Assembly: GCA_014465955.1 (NCBI GenBank)
Contig: JACTVT010000005.1
Span: 1-64,000 of the forward strand
From: Eubacterium sp.
GTDB lineage: Bacteria; Bacillota; Clostridia; Oscillospirales; Acutalibacteraceae
DNA length: 64,000 bases
Reading direction: 5' to 3'
The stretch's first letter is position 1, and every line of letters begins with the position of its first letter. Both the position numbers and the translations under genes were made by a program. Positions 27,425 to 36,359 of the stretch are shown piece by piece. The notes beneath the pieces are model-generated. The model saw only the letters and a list, made by a program, of their open reading frames with translations. It searched no databases and was not told the DNA's origin.

Positions 27425-28090
27425 TTATAATCGTTCCATAGCGTGAATGATGTGAAGTCGCATGGCAGTGCGTGCACCCTCGGGGTTGCGCTTTTTAAGA
27501 AATTCCATAATCAGTCTGTCATCCTTCAGATTATCGTCACTGACGTCCTGATCTTTGGTAAGAACAACAACGCCTTTTTTAATTGCATTAAAGATAATCG
27601 GCATAAACTGCTTAACAAATGAATTATGCGTGGCATTTGCAATACTTTCGTGAAACTTCTGCTCCTCAGCAGTTCTGTCTTCCCCGCTGAGTATCTTTTT
27701 TTCAACCGCTTCACCATATTTACAGATAATTTCAATTTCCTCGTCTGTTGCCCTTTCTGCGGCATAATACGCACAGTCGGGCTCAAACATAAGGCGCATT
27801 TCAAACAAATCATCAAGCCCCGAAGCAATATCACCGAAATCGCCTGAGTTTATAATAGTATTGGCAGTAACGAATGTGCCCTTGCCTCTTTTTATTTCAA
27901 GAATTCCGCTTGTAGTAAGAATTTTGACTGCCTCGCGAAGTGTGGAACGGCTTACGCCGAGTTCCTGTGCCAAATCGTTTTCATTAGGCAGTTTATCACC
28001 CACGGCAAATCGACCATCAACCTCTATCATCTCAGTAATACGCTGGGCAATACTGTCAGCCAGCATTTCTGTTTTTTTCAATCCGACCAC
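27425..28090 (-). CDS. FadR-subfamily GntR transcriptional regulator (about 218-221 aa)
   Basis: N-terminal winged helix with LPNENDLAQELGVSRSTLREAVKIL..RGKGTFV, then an all-helical FCD ligand domain (about 90-221; FEPDCAYYAAERATDEE, FHESIANATHN, MRLHIIHAM) with metal-binding Asp/His positions. FadR-type FCD regulators sense small organic acids. It lies just upstream of ilvC on the same strand but separated by an independent promoter. Start uncertain: GTG at 28090, or TTG at 28081, which is better spaced from AGAGGTGG. Confidence 0.9.
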   Translation of the reverse strand: MVGLKKTEMLADSIAQRITEMIEVDGRFAVGDKLPNENDLAQELGVSRSTLREAVKILTTSGILEIKRGKGTFVTANTIINSGDFGDIASGLDDLFEMRLMFEPDCAYYAAERATDEEIEIICKYGEAVEKKILSGEDRTAEEQKFHESIANATHNSFVKQFMPIIFNAIKKGVVVLTKDQDVSDDNLKDDRLIMEFLKKRNPEGARTAMRLHIIHAMERL

Positions 28091-28101
28091 CTCTTGCTGT
28101 T

Positions 28102-28144
28102 ATCATATCATACAACACTGCGAAATGTCAATACGTTGTCAGAC
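28102..28144 (-). promoter_or_regulatory. Promoter and possible operator of the FadR-type gene
   Basis: TTGACA (28131-28126), an 18-base spacer and TATGAT (28107-28102). Immediately upstream is the dyad TGTCTGACA (28144-28136), which resembles the short inverted repeats bound by FadR-type proteins and suggests autoregulation. Confidence 0.5.
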
Positions 28145-28283
28145 ATCTTACAACTAAAATATACAAATTACGCCCTGAATTACTGCCATTTAATATGTAT
28201 TTTACATAATTATTTTCATTATACTTGAAAATAAATTGATTTAGCAGTAAAATTAGGCTATATTATTAATAAGAGGTACAAAA

Positions 28284-29516
28284 ATGAACACGGCAACAAG
28301 ATTAAGATACTATATTGAATCACTTTGCATATATGATTTAAAAAACGATGAAGTAATTTCAAGCCTGCTTGATTTGCTCAAAAACACTAAAAATGAAAAT
28401 GTGCTCAGCAAACAGAGCATTTTCTTTAACAATGTTTCGGCACACGATTCTCTCAAATCATATATTTCAAAATTAATTCTTACGGATGACAACGTTTTCA
28501 CCAAAACATCTGCCTGCGGCAAAACCGACAAACTTTCGGATTTTGTTATCAGCGGTGTAAAAAGCGACCTTATGAAACTGGAGGCTATTGCAAACGTAAA
28601 ACCGGAAGATATTTTCCAGGACGTCTCAGACAATGATATACGCGATATACTCTCAACTATGCCCAAATGGGAAACGGGCAAAGCCGTAAAGCCACTTGAT
28701 AAACACTGGGAAAATCAGATTGATGAACTTTCTGAATTTCACAAAGAAAACGGCTACGGAATGTTTGCAAAATATATTGCGTTTACATGGCGGAATCACA
28801 GTCTTTTTCCTATCGCAGGCACAGACAGCATCAAACTTTCCGACCTGAAAAGCTACGAAATTCCGCGTCAGAAAGTAGTTGATAATACCGAAAGTTTTGT
28901 AAACGGCTACCCTGCCAACAACGTTTTGCTTTACGGTGACAGGGGCACCGGAAAAAGTTCAACCGTACACGCAGTTTTAAATGAATATGCAAAATCGGGA
29001 CTTCGTATGATTGAAATTTCAAAAAACGACATCACCGACCTTACGATGATACGGGAACTGATTGCTGACAGCCCGATGAAATTCATTATTTTCATTGATG
29101 ATTTATGTTTCGATTCGCACGAAGACTCATTCGGCGCACTGAAAGCCGCACTTGAGGGCAGTCTTTCAGGTAAAAGGGCAAACACGCTGATTTATGCAAC
29201 TTCAAACAGGCGCCACCTGATTAAAGAAAGTTTTTCAGACAGAGAAAACGATATCAACAAAAACGATATCATGCAGGAACAACTCAGCCTTTCGGACAGG
29301 TTCGGTCTTTCGATTACTTTCGTAAACCCAAGCAAAAACGACTATCTTGACATTGTTGCAAAACTAGCCGAGGACAGAAACATTGATGTTGATAAAGAAA
29401 AACTGTTTCTTGTAGCAGAGCAGTGGGCATCTAAAAAAGGCGGAAGATCGCCGAGATGCGCACGTCAATTTATTGATTTTGTAGAGAGTGCCGAGAAACG
29501 GAGCAAAAAATGGTAA
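28284..29516 (+). CDS. DUF815-family AAA ATPase (410 aa)
   Basis: A helical N-terminal half (1-200) precedes an ATPase core with Walker A LLYGDRGTGKSS, Walker B FIIFIDDLCFD, a sensor-1-like TLIYATSNRRHL and a C-terminal SPRCARQFIDF. This is the DUF815 family of predicted AAA ATPases, whose cellular role is not established. GAGGT lies at good spacing before the ATG. It is divergent from the FadR-type regulator and precedes the two-component operon with a 110-base gap, so co-regulation is uncertain. Confidence 0.88.
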   Translation: MNTATRLRYYIESLCIYDLKNDEVISSLLDLLKNTKNENVLSKQSIFFNNVSAHDSLKSYISKLILTDDNVFTKTSACGKTDKLSDFVISGVKSDLMKLEAIANVKPEDIFQDVSDNDIRDILSTMPKWETGKAVKPLDKHWENQIDELSEFHKENGYGMFAKYIAFTWRNHSLFPIAGTDSIKLSDLKSYEIPRQKVVDNTESFVNGYPANNVLLYGDRGTGKSSTVHAVLNEYAKSGLRMIEISKNDITDLTMIRELIADSPMKFIIFIDDLCFDSHEDSFGALKAALEGSLSGKRANTLIYATSNRRHLIKESFSDRENDINKNDIMQEQLSLSDRFGLSITFVNPSKNDYLDIVAKLAEDRNIDVDKEKLFLVAEQWASKKGGRSPRCARQFIDFVESAEKRSKKW

Positions 29517-29626
29517 AAAAATATTAAAACTTTTTTCATAATTTTTACCGTTTGTTTACCGAAACATAAAATTATGAACAAATATAAATGATAAAATCAC
29601 ACTATCAAATAAAAAGGAGAATACAT

Positions 29627-30322
29627 ATGAGCCACAAAATACTTGTTGTAGATGACGACCTTAATATATGCGAACTTTTAAAACTGTATCTCGAAAATGA
29701 CGGATATACAGTAATTACCGCTAACGACGGCAAGGCAGCCGTTGACGCATTTGAGGCAAAGTCCCCAGACCTTGTTCTGCTTGATATTATGCTACCGAAG
29801 ATGGACGGCTGGCAGGTTTGCCGTGAAATACGTAAAACTTCTTCAGCACCAATCATTATGCTCACTGCAAAGGGCGAAACATTTGACAAGGTGCTGGGAC
29901 TTGAACTCGGTGCAGACGACTATGTAACAAAGCCGTTTGAAGCAAAAGAGGTTATGGCAAGGGTTAAAGCCGTTCTGAGAAGAACAAAAGGCGACGGCGA
30001 TGATAATACAAATGAAAAGAAAACCGTTGTTTACGACAATCTTGAAATCAATATTGTAAACTATGAACTTAAGGTTAAAGGCGTTGCTGTGGACACGCCG
30101 CCGAAAGAACTTGAACTTATTTACCACTTTGCATCAAACCCAAACAGAGTTTACACCAGAGATCAACTGCTTGACGAAGTATGGGGATTTGATTATTACG
30201 GCGATTCAAGAACGGTTGACGTTCACGTTAAAAGACTTCGTGAAAAATTAGAAGGCGTTTCGGACAAATGGGCATTAAAAACCGTTTGGGGCGTTGGATA
30301 TAAATTTGAAACCAAGGAATAA
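29627..30322 (+). CDS. OmpR-family response regulator (231 aa)
   Basis: Receiver domain with VVDDD, phosphoacceptor Asp53 in LLDIMLPKMDGW and DDYVTKPFE, then a winged-helix domain (NPNRVYTRDQLLDEVWGFDYYGDSRTVDVHVKRLREKL). It is followed five bases later by the cognate kinase and then an HtrA protease. That order recalls the WalRK/Vic-HtrA and CssRS-HtrA envelope-stress loci. ATG at 29627 follows AAAAAGGAG; the earlier in-frame start lacks a site. Confidence 0.93.
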   Translation: MSHKILVVDDDLNICELLKLYLENDGYTVITANDGKAAVDAFEAKSPDLVLLDIMLPKMDGWQVCREIRKTSSAPIIMLTAKGETFDKVLGLELGADDYVTKPFEAKEVMARVKAVLRRTKGDGDDNTNEKKTVVYDNLEINIVNYELKVKGVAVDTPPKELELIYHFASNPNRVYTRDQLLDEVWGFDYYGDSRTVDVHVKRLREKLEGVSDKWALKTVWGVGYKFETKE

Positions 30323-30327
30323 TTTTA

Positions 30328-31866
30328 ATGTCGTTTAACAATAAAATTCAGACACTTATCCATAAAATAGAAAAGAAACTGCCGTTTAACAAAAGTATTT
30401 TTACAAAATACTTTACCTTGTTTGCAATCATATTTTTGATTACACTTACCCTGCTTGGCAGTTCGGTGTTTATTCTTGTAAACAACTATGCGTCAGATGA
30501 GCGCACAAATCTGCTTAAGCAGAATACGGCGTCAATTTCGAGCACAATTTCAAGCACGCTGATAATGCAGGATATGAACTATAATTACAGTATGGAAAAA
30601 GCGCTTATCTGCGAAACACTTGCAACTGTATCGCAATCCATTGATGCAGATATTTTTGTGTGCGATGTCGGCGGAAACATCATAATGTGCAAGGAAAAGG
30701 CAAGTTCAAGCCACATTTACGGTGAATTTCCCGAGTGTACGCGGCACGATAAAATGATTATGAGCAACCATGTGCTTTCAGCCGTATACGAACACGGCAG
30801 CATTGTTGACAAAGCGATGCTTTTCGGCACAAAATATTTTATAGTCGGCTGCCCTATATACTCCGACGGTGATATCATCGGTTCTGTTTTTGCACTTACA
30901 AACACAGGAACACAATCACTGACAATCGGTTATATAAGATTATTTTTGATTTCCGCATTTTTCAGCCTTATTTTTGCATTTGTTTGTATATACTATCTAA
31001 CAAAGAATATGGTAACGCCTCTGAGGCAAATGAGCAATGCCGCAAAAAAATTTGCAGTCGGTGATTTTTCGTACAGGGTTAAAATTCAGAGTGAAGACGA
31101 ACTGGCCGATCTCGGAAAAGCATTTAACGATATGGCAAATTCACTTGACGTACTGGAAAGTTCAAGACGAAGTTTCGTTTCTAATGTTTCGCACGAACTG
31201 AAAACACCGATGACTTCCATTTCAGGATTTATTGACGGTATACTTGACGGTACTATTCCAAAAGAAAAAGAAGAATACTATCTTGGCATAGTAAGCGGAG
31301 AGGTGAAAAGGCTTTCGAGACTTGTTGTTTCTATGCTGAATATGAGCAAAATCGAAAGCGGCGACCTTGAAATGAAACCGTCAAATTACGAAATAACAGA
31401 TCAGATTATCCATATTCTTTTAACATTTGAGCAAAAAATCGAAAGTAAGAATATAGAAATCAGAGGTCTTGAAAACTTACAGCCGACATATATTGTTGCC
31501 GACCCGGATATGATTTATCAGGCAATCTACAATCTGTTTGACAATGCCGTTAAATTCACAAACGACGGCGGATATATTGAAGTTAAACTGACTGATAACG
31601 GTTCACTGATTGAAATCAGTATCGAAAACAGCGGAACAGGCATAAAGGCTGAAGAACTTTCAAAAGTATTTGAGCGTTTTTACAAAGTAGATAAAAGCAG
31701 AAGTCTTGACGCAAAGGGCGCAGGACTTGGGCTTTACATTGTAAAACTGATGATAGAAATGCACGGCGGAAAGGTTTTCGCCGAGAGTGACAGTGAAAAT
31801 ATGGCAAAGTTCACATTTACACTTCCAAAACAATACAGTCCTATATATAAAAAGGAGTTAAAATAA
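30328..31866 (+). CDS. Sensor histidine kinase with extracellular sensor and HAMP domains (512 aa)
   Basis: Membrane segments near 30-52 and 202-224 flank an extracellular sensor of about 150 residues containing DIFVCDVGGNIIMCKE and YFIVGCPIY, a PAS/PDC-like fold by appearance. A HAMP linker (about 225-277), His289 in SNVSHELKTPM and a complete HATPase domain (NLFDNAVKFT, ENSGTGIKAEEL, KGAGLGLYIVK) follow. The stop codon overlaps the protease start as TAATG, implying coupled translation. Confidence 0.94.
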   Translation: MSFNNKIQTLIHKIEKKLPFNKSIFTKYFTLFAIIFLITLTLLGSSVFILVNNYASDERTNLLKQNTASISSTISSTLIMQDMNYNYSMEKALICETLATVSQSIDADIFVCDVGGNIIMCKEKASSSHIYGEFPECTRHDKMIMSNHVLSAVYEHGSIVDKAMLFGTKYFIVGCPIYSDGDIIGSVFALTNTGTQSLTIGYIRLFLISAFFSLIFAFVCIYYLTKNMVTPLRQMSNAAKKFAVGDFSYRVKIQSEDELADLGKAFNDMANSLDVLESSRRSFVSNVSHELKTPMTSISGFIDGILDGTIPKEKEEYYLGIVSGEVKRLSRLVVSMLNMSKIESGDLEMKPSNYEITDQIIHILLTFEQKIESKNIEIRGLENLQPTYIVADPDMIYQAIYNLFDNAVKFTNDGGYIEVKLTDNGSLIEISIENSGTGIKAEELSKVFERFYKVDKSRSLDAKGAGLGLYIVKLMIEMHGGKVFAESDSENMAKFTFTLPKQYSPIYKKELK

Positions 31867-33389
31867 TGAACGAATTTGATGAAGAAAAAATAAACGAAGA
31901 ACCACTTTCAGGCAATCAGCCTGAAAGCAGTGCAGGTACGGAAAACAATTCTGCCCCTACAGAAGAAAACCCGACGTATCATTACGCTTACAGAAAGCCT
32001 GATGAACAACCGAAAAATGATTACAACACGAGTAATAATTATAATCAAAACACTGCTTATAATCAAAACAACAGTTATAATCCCAATCAGAATTACAGTC
32101 CATATGCAAATCAGTCATACTACACTCCGCCGTCAGGCAATACACAGCAGACTGTTGTAACAGATGAAAAACCTAAAAAAGAAAAAAACAAAGTAATTAT
32201 CGGCATTGTAATTGCACTTGCTATCTGCCTCATTGCAGCAATTGTGGGTATCGCTGCATCAATCGGCAGTAAGGATTCAACCGATGAAAAAGAAACAAAA
32301 CCGAATTCATCTGCACAGGTTGAAACAAACGATCAGGGCGATGTTGCAAAAACCGATAAGGACGGTAATTTCACCGTAGCAGGCATTGCCGAAAAATGCA
32401 TCGATTCCTGCGTTGGCATCACTGTTTACACAGAGGCAAGCAACTACAGCAATTTCTACAGTTACGGTTTTGACAGAAACAATTCCGCACAAAGTGGTGA
32501 AGAAGTAAAATCAGGCGAAGGTTCGGGCATATTTATGCTTGAGGATAACGGCAGAACCTACATTCTCACCTGTGCTCATGTTATCAGCAACGGCACAAGT
32601 TTTACAGTAACAACAAACGACGGCAAAGAGCACAAAGCATCAATGGTTGCATTTGATTCACAAACCGACATTGGTGTGCTTGTGATTAACGAAACAGGAT
32701 TTCAGATTGCCGAATTTGCTGATTCATCATCAACAGTTCTCGGCGAGCAGGTTGTTGCAATCGGATGCCCAGGCGGTCTTGAATTTATGAACAGCGTTAC
32801 AAGCGGATATGTTTCTGCACTTGCAAGACCTATAAGTTCAAGCATCGGCTACAACACCGACTGTATTCAGATTGATGCTGCCATCAACCCCGGAAACAGC
32901 GGCGGCGCACTGTTTAATATGCAGGGTCAGGTAATCGGTGTGAACTCATCAAAAATTGCCGCAACAGAATATGAAGGCATCGGCTTTGCAGTTCCGAGCA
33001 ACACGGCAGTTGCAACTGCAAACAGCCTTATCAAATCAGGCTATGTAGAAGGCAGAGCAAAACTCGGCATAACTTATAAAAATATCACAACTTATCAGAA
33101 TGCATCTTCAATTCTTGATGCACTTGACAAACTGGGTTACAAAGATGCTGAAGGTACAATGGTTATCAATGAAATTACCGATAATTCAGACCTTAAAAAC
33201 AAAGATATTCGTGAATACGATATGATTGTTGCCGCAAACGGCGAAACGATGACATCAACAGACATTATCACGTCAATTCTTTCAAGCAGCAAGCCGGGTG
33301 ACAAGATTACACTCACTATTGCAAGAATTGAAAATAATCAGATTGACACATTTGATGTTGAATGCACACTGATTGAATCAAAGGGTTAA
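31866..33389 (+). CDS. htrA: HtrA/DegP-like membrane-anchored serine protease with PDZ domain (507 aa)
   Basis: A cytoplasmic N-terminal region of about 105 residues, very rich in Asn, Tyr and Gln (NQN/YNP-type repeats at about 58-86), precedes one membrane helix (about 109-134). The extracellular trypsin-like domain has His238 (TCAHVIS), Asp268 (QTDIGVL) and Ser345 (NPGNSGGALF). A C-terminal PDZ domain (about 390-500; REYDMIVAANGETMTS) follows. HtrA proteases degrade or refold misfolded surface proteins. Operon context suggests it is the output of the upstream two-component system. Confidence 0.93.
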   Translation: MNEFDEEKINEEPLSGNQPESSAGTENNSAPTEENPTYHYAYRKPDEQPKNDYNTSNNYNQNTAYNQNNSYNPNQNYSPYANQSYYTPPSGNTQQTVVTDEKPKKEKNKVIIGIVIALAICLIAAIVGIAASIGSKDSTDEKETKPNSSAQVETNDQGDVAKTDKDGNFTVAGIAEKCIDSCVGITVYTEASNYSNFYSYGFDRNNSAQSGEEVKSGEGSGIFMLEDNGRTYILTCAHVISNGTSFTVTTNDGKEHKASMVAFDSQTDIGVLVINETGFQIAEFADSSSTVLGEQVVAIGCPGGLEFMNSVTSGYVSALARPISSSIGYNTDCIQIDAAINPGNSGGALFNMQGQVIGVNSSKIAATEYEGIGFAVPSNTAVATANSLIKSGYVEGRAKLGITYKNITTYQNASSILDALDKLGYKDAEGTMVINEITDNSDLKNKDIREYDMIVAANGETMTSTDIITSILSSSKPGDKITLTIARIENNQIDTFDVECTLIESKG

Positions 33390-33459
33390 TAAAACTCATC
33401 CAATATTTTCCAATAATCATTTCACTGCGATTTTCAAAAAATTATAGTGAGGTGATATA

Positions 33460-33666
33460 ATGAACAGAGAGGAATTACCGCTCAGTTTTGTAATGAATTT
33501 GGCGCAGAATGAGGATGCACTGAAACAATACGAATCAAAATCAAAGGCAGAAAAAGCCAAAATAATAAACAAAACACACAATATAAAATCACGCAGTGAA
33601 ATGAAAAGTTTTGTAAACGGACTTTCAGCACAAAGTGAAAGCAATGAAAAAGCGCAGGAGTTTTAA
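33460..33666 (+). CDS. Small conserved hypothetical protein (68 aa)
   Basis: Starts MNREELPLSF and continues LAQNEDALKQYESKS...THNIKSRSEMKSFVNGL. I recognise this pattern (EELPL..ALAQNE..THxxxSxxEMxxFV) as a small soluble helical protein common in Clostridia with no known function. A strong GAGGTG site precedes the ATG, and the terminator overlaps its stop codon. It lies 70 bases after the HtrA gene on the same strand and may be co-transcribed. Confidence 0.75.
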   Translation: MNREELPLSFVMNLAQNEDALKQYESKSKAEKAKIINKTHNIKSRSEMKSFVNGLSAQSESNEKAQEF

Positions 33667-33676
33667 AACTCCTGCG
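33653..33676 (+). terminator. Terminator overlapping the end of the 68-aa gene
   Basis: A perfect 12-bp palindrome (CGCAGGAGTTTT / AAAACTCCTGCG) followed by TTCTTTT. The last codons and TAA stop of the small gene lie within the stem. Confidence 0.85.
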
Positions 33677-33720
33677 TTCTTTTGTTAATTTATAAAAAGT
33701 CAAATTGTACATTACTAAAA

Positions 33721-34482
33721 TTAAAACATTTTCTGCCTGATAAATTCAAGCGTTGCTTTTTTTGACGCCTTAAATCCTTTTTTTATAAAACCATGATCAC
33801 CATGAACCTCTTTTAAAGTACAGTCGGGATAAAGACTGCACGCCTTTCTTGAATAGTCAATATTTACCAGACTGTCTTCCAATCCGTGCACAATAAGAAC
33901 AGGCTTTTTAAATGTGCATATCTCTTTAAAAGGGTCAAGCGCCTTCACATCATCGGCATATTTTCGGCTTAATTTAACAAAGATTGCATAAAATTCATCG
34001 GGAATATCATCAGGATTGAACTTTGCTGAAATCATATGGCCGCGTCTTGCATCATCGGGAATACAAAGTGCAGGGTAATATAAAAACAGACTTTCGATAT
34101 CCTGCTCATACTCTGCTGCCGTAAGTGCAGAAACAAGACCGCCCTGACTGCAGCCTGCAAGTGAAATATGATTGCCGTCAACATAATCAAGATGTTTAAC
34201 ATAATGAAGCACGTCAACAAGATTTGCTTTTTCCGTAACAACACTCATTCCTGTGCTTTTTCCGCTGCTTATACCGCTGCCGGACATACAAAAATCATAA
34301 AGTACTGCTACATATCCTGCATCAACAAACTGTTTTGCATATCCGAAAGTTATAAGCATATTGCTTGCAAAGCCATGGCTTACTATAACTGCTTTGCATG
34401 GAAAAACTGCATCAGAGGGTTTTAAAATAATACCTCTTAATGTTTCTCCGTGACTGTATAGTTCAAATAGTTTAATTTTCAT
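33721..34482 (-). CDS. Alpha/beta hydrolase, serine aminopeptidase/esterase-like (253 aa)
   Basis: Single-domain alpha/beta hydrolase: oxyanion region VSHGFASN, nucleophile elbow GCSQGG, catalytic Asp region VHGLEDSLV and catalytic His in HGDHGF. No signal peptide. The lid region is short. It is close to the BAAT/hydrolase-4 type used on small esters or amides; the substrate is not predictable. It is divergent from the next alpha/beta hydrolase gene across an AT-rich 140-base gap. Confidence 0.87.
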   Translation of the reverse strand: MKIKLFELYSHGETLRGIILKPSDAVFPCKAVIVSHGFASNMLITFGYAKQFVDAGYVAVLYDFCMSGSGISSGKSTGMSVVTEKANLVDVLHYVKHLDYVDGNHISLAGCSQGGLVSALTAAEYEQDIESLFLYYPALCIPDDARRGHMISAKFNPDDIPDEFYAIFVKLSRKYADDVKALDPFKEICTFKKPVLIVHGLEDSLVNIDYSRKACSLYPDCTLKEVHGDHGFIKKGFKASKKATLEFIRQKMF

Positions 34483-34623
34483 AATTTGATCCTCTGATTC
34501 CTTTTATAATAAAAATTTTATCATATCATATAGCAAATTACAATAAAAAGATATAAAAATTACGCTTTACCTTATCAGATATTAATGATATAATAAAAGC
34601 AGAAAATTAAAAGGGGCGTATTT

Positions 34624-35766
34624 ATGGAAGCAGCAGTTAAGACGAAAGAAAAAAAGAAAGAGGATGCGGACAAAGTGATTGGAATTATTTTGGCAGTAAT
34701 CATTGCCATTGCAATAGTTGCCGTGATTTTTATCAGCGTTGTTACAAGGCAGCAGAAGGACACTGATGAAAATCTTGTTGCCGTAGGCGGAATGGTTTAC
34801 TCCGACACTGTAGAATATAAGAGCGAGGCATCCGATAAACTTGATAAAAACCCTGTTATGAAATTAATGGAAATGATTTGGTATTTCTGCGCTCAGGGTG
34901 ATGCCAAAAAGCACGAATCACAAACGCCGCCCGAAGTCGAAATGATTAAAGATGTGCCTTACATAGATGACGGAAATATATATCATAAACTTGATGTTTT
35001 TTATCCAAAGGGCACTGCTGCTACCGAAAAACTGCCTGTGATTATTGACATTCACGGCGGCGGCTGGATGTATGCTACCAAAGACCTGAACGAATACTAC
35101 TGCCGTGCGATTGCAAACAGAGGCTTTGTCGTTTTCAGCATCAGTTATAGGCTTGCACCCGATGTTATAGTTCCCGAACAACTTCAGGACTGTATGACGG
35201 CGCTGAAATGGATAAACGATAATATGGCCGATTATCCTTGCAACACTGACAGCATTATGCTGACGGGTGATTCGGCAGGCGGTCAACTTTCCTTCTACTC
35301 GGCAGTTCTTATGCAAAGTGAAGAATTAAGAGAAAAATTCAATGTAGATGATGCAGGACTTGATATTGACGCATTGCTGCTCACCTCCCCCGTTGCTTAT
35401 ATGAAAAACGGCGGACCGCTGAGCATTTACACAAAAATTCTTTGGGGCGAGGATTACAAAGACAGAGAAACATATAATTTTATGGATGCAGATGAAATCG
35501 TTGATTTTGCAGAAATTCCGCCCACATATCTTATCACAAGCAGCGGAGACTCGCTTGCAAATAAACAAACGCACAAACTTGCTGAACTGCTTGAAAGCAA
35601 AGGTGTGCAAACAGTCATTCGTGACTACGATGCGGTAGACGGCAAGAAACTGCCGCACGTTTTCAGCGTACTTTTCCCGTTTGATGAAATCAGCGTTCAA
35701 ACAATTAACGATGCGACAAACTTTTACAGAGAAATAATTGCAGAAGAAGAAACTGTTAATAAGTAA
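34624..35766 (+). CDS. Membrane-anchored alpha/beta hydrolase, HSL/carboxylesterase type (380 aa)
   Basis: A short charged N-terminus and one membrane helix (about 18-40) precede an extracellular hydrolase domain. The HSL-family motif is IDIHGGGWMYA, the nucleophile elbow GDSAGGQ, the Asp region SGDSLANKQ and the catalytic His in LPHVFS. Such enzymes deacylate small esters; a surface position next to glycan-degrading genes would suit a carbohydrate deacetylase, but that is inference. A strong hairpin terminator follows. Confidence 0.86.
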   Translation: MEAAVKTKEKKKEDADKVIGIILAVIIAIAIVAVIFISVVTRQQKDTDENLVAVGGMVYSDTVEYKSEASDKLDKNPVMKLMEMIWYFCAQGDAKKHESQTPPEVEMIKDVPYIDDGNIYHKLDVFYPKGTAATEKLPVIIDIHGGGWMYATKDLNEYYCRAIANRGFVVFSISYRLAPDVIVPEQLQDCMTALKWINDNMADYPCNTDSIMLTGDSAGGQLSFYSAVLMQSEELREKFNVDDAGLDIDALLLTSPVAYMKNGGPLSIYTKILWGEDYKDRETYNFMDADEIVDFAEIPPTYLITSSGDSLANKQTHKLAELLESKGVQTVIRDYDAVDGKKLPHVFSVLFPFDEISVQTINDATNFYREIIAEEETVNK

Positions 35767-35780
35767 AACACACAAAGGTT

Positions 35781-35816
35781 AAGCACCGCAGAAATGTAAA
35801 ATTTTTGCGGTGCTTT
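35781..35816 (+). terminator. Intrinsic terminator after the membrane hydrolase gene
   Basis: AAGCACCGCAGAAAT and ATTTTTGCGGTGCTT pair around GTAA and are followed by a T-rich run. Confidence 0.85.
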
Positions 35817-35842
35817 TATTACATAATTACAAAACCGATACA

Positions 35843-35861
35843 GTAGGGCGGGGTGCCCTAC
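35843..35861. repeat. REP-like palindrome GTAGGGC...GCCCTAC
   Basis: Short perfect-ended repeat GTAGGGCGGGGTGCCCTAC. It appears to be a compact or deleted member of the family seen complete at 24386-24413. Confidence 0.65.
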
Positions 35862-35905
35862 AACAATTTAATTACCAATATAATTTCTGAACTATTTCAT
35901 TATAA

Positions 35906-35968
35906 TCAATCCTGCACAAGAAAAATAATATAAAAAATAAACGCAACAGCAACGGCAAATATCAGCAT
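35906..35968 (-). CDS. Predicted 20-aa hydrophobic membrane peptide
   Basis: An ATG preceded by GAGGTG with six bases between encodes a 20-residue peptide starting MLIFAVAVAF and ending FLVQD, almost entirely a single membrane helix. It lies divergent from the XRE regulator at 36071. A TATAAT at 35998-35993 sits upstream in the same interval as two inverted repeats. The strong ribosome site, the regulated-looking promoter and the peptide type resemble small membrane peptides such as type I toxins or transporter-regulating peptides. Too short for homology judgement; the call rests on context. Confidence 0.5.
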   Translation of the reverse strand: MLIFAVAVAFIFYIIFLVQD

Positions 35969-36001
35969 AAACCGCACCTCAAAACTATTATGATTATAGT
36001 A

Positions 36002-36052
36002 TAGCGAAATTCTCGCTAAAAATAAATAGCGAATTATTCGCTAAGATATAAT
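36002..36052. promoter_or_regulatory. Two tandem operators and divergent promoter of the XRE/peptide locus
   Basis: Two 17-base inverted repeats, TAGCGAAATTCTCGCTA (36002-36018) and TAGCGAATTATTCGCTA (36027-36043), share the half-site TAGCGA and are 25 bases apart centre to centre. A TATAAT (36047-36052) serves the XRE gene, and a reverse TATAAT (35998-35993) serves the peptide. A repressor bound here would cover both promoters. Confidence 0.8.
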
Positions 36053-36070
36053 ACCTTTGAAGTGTTTTAT

Positions 36071-36283
36071 ATGTATAAAAGAATCCGCAATCTGCGTGAA
36101 GACAACGATTTAAAACAGCGTGAACTTGCAGAAATACTGAATTGCTCGCAACGCATATACAGTAATTATGAGCGGGGCGACGTTGACATTCCCACCGATA
36201 TACTGATTAAACTTGCCGATTATTACGATGTTTCGGCAGATTACATTTTGGGCAGAACAGATAACCCTAAAACACAACATTAA
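36071..36283 (+). CDS. XRE/Cro-type helix-turn-helix regulator (70 aa)
   Basis: A single HTH domain: RIRNLREDNDLKQRELAEILNCSQRIYSNYERGDVDIPTDILIKLADYY, ending in the common VSADYILGRTD motif. This is the small repressor class that binds short inverted repeats, and the two repeats upstream are its likely autoregulatory operators. The start at 36071 is preferred over GTG at 36062, but the ribosome site is weak. The only gene sharing its control region is the 20-codon peptide. Confidence 0.88.
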   Translation: MYKRIRNLREDNDLKQRELAEILNCSQRIYSNYERGDVDIPTDILIKLADYYDVSADYILGRTDNPKTQH

Positions 36284-36293
36284 TATTTAAACA

Positions 36294-36326
36294 AAAGTGG
36301 CAGGAATTCGATATTCCCGCCACTTT
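36294..36326. terminator. Terminator with AATTCGATATT centre
   Basis: GTGGCAGGAAT and ATTCCCGCCAC pair (one G-U) around TCGAT, flanked by AAA and TTT so it works on both strands. Same centre as the hairpin at 14703-14737. It separates the convergent XRE and membrane-protein genes; a decayed REP-like repeat follows at 36339-36363. Confidence 0.8.
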
Positions 36327-36359
36327 AATTATACTTTGGTGTGTCGGGAACGCCACAAC

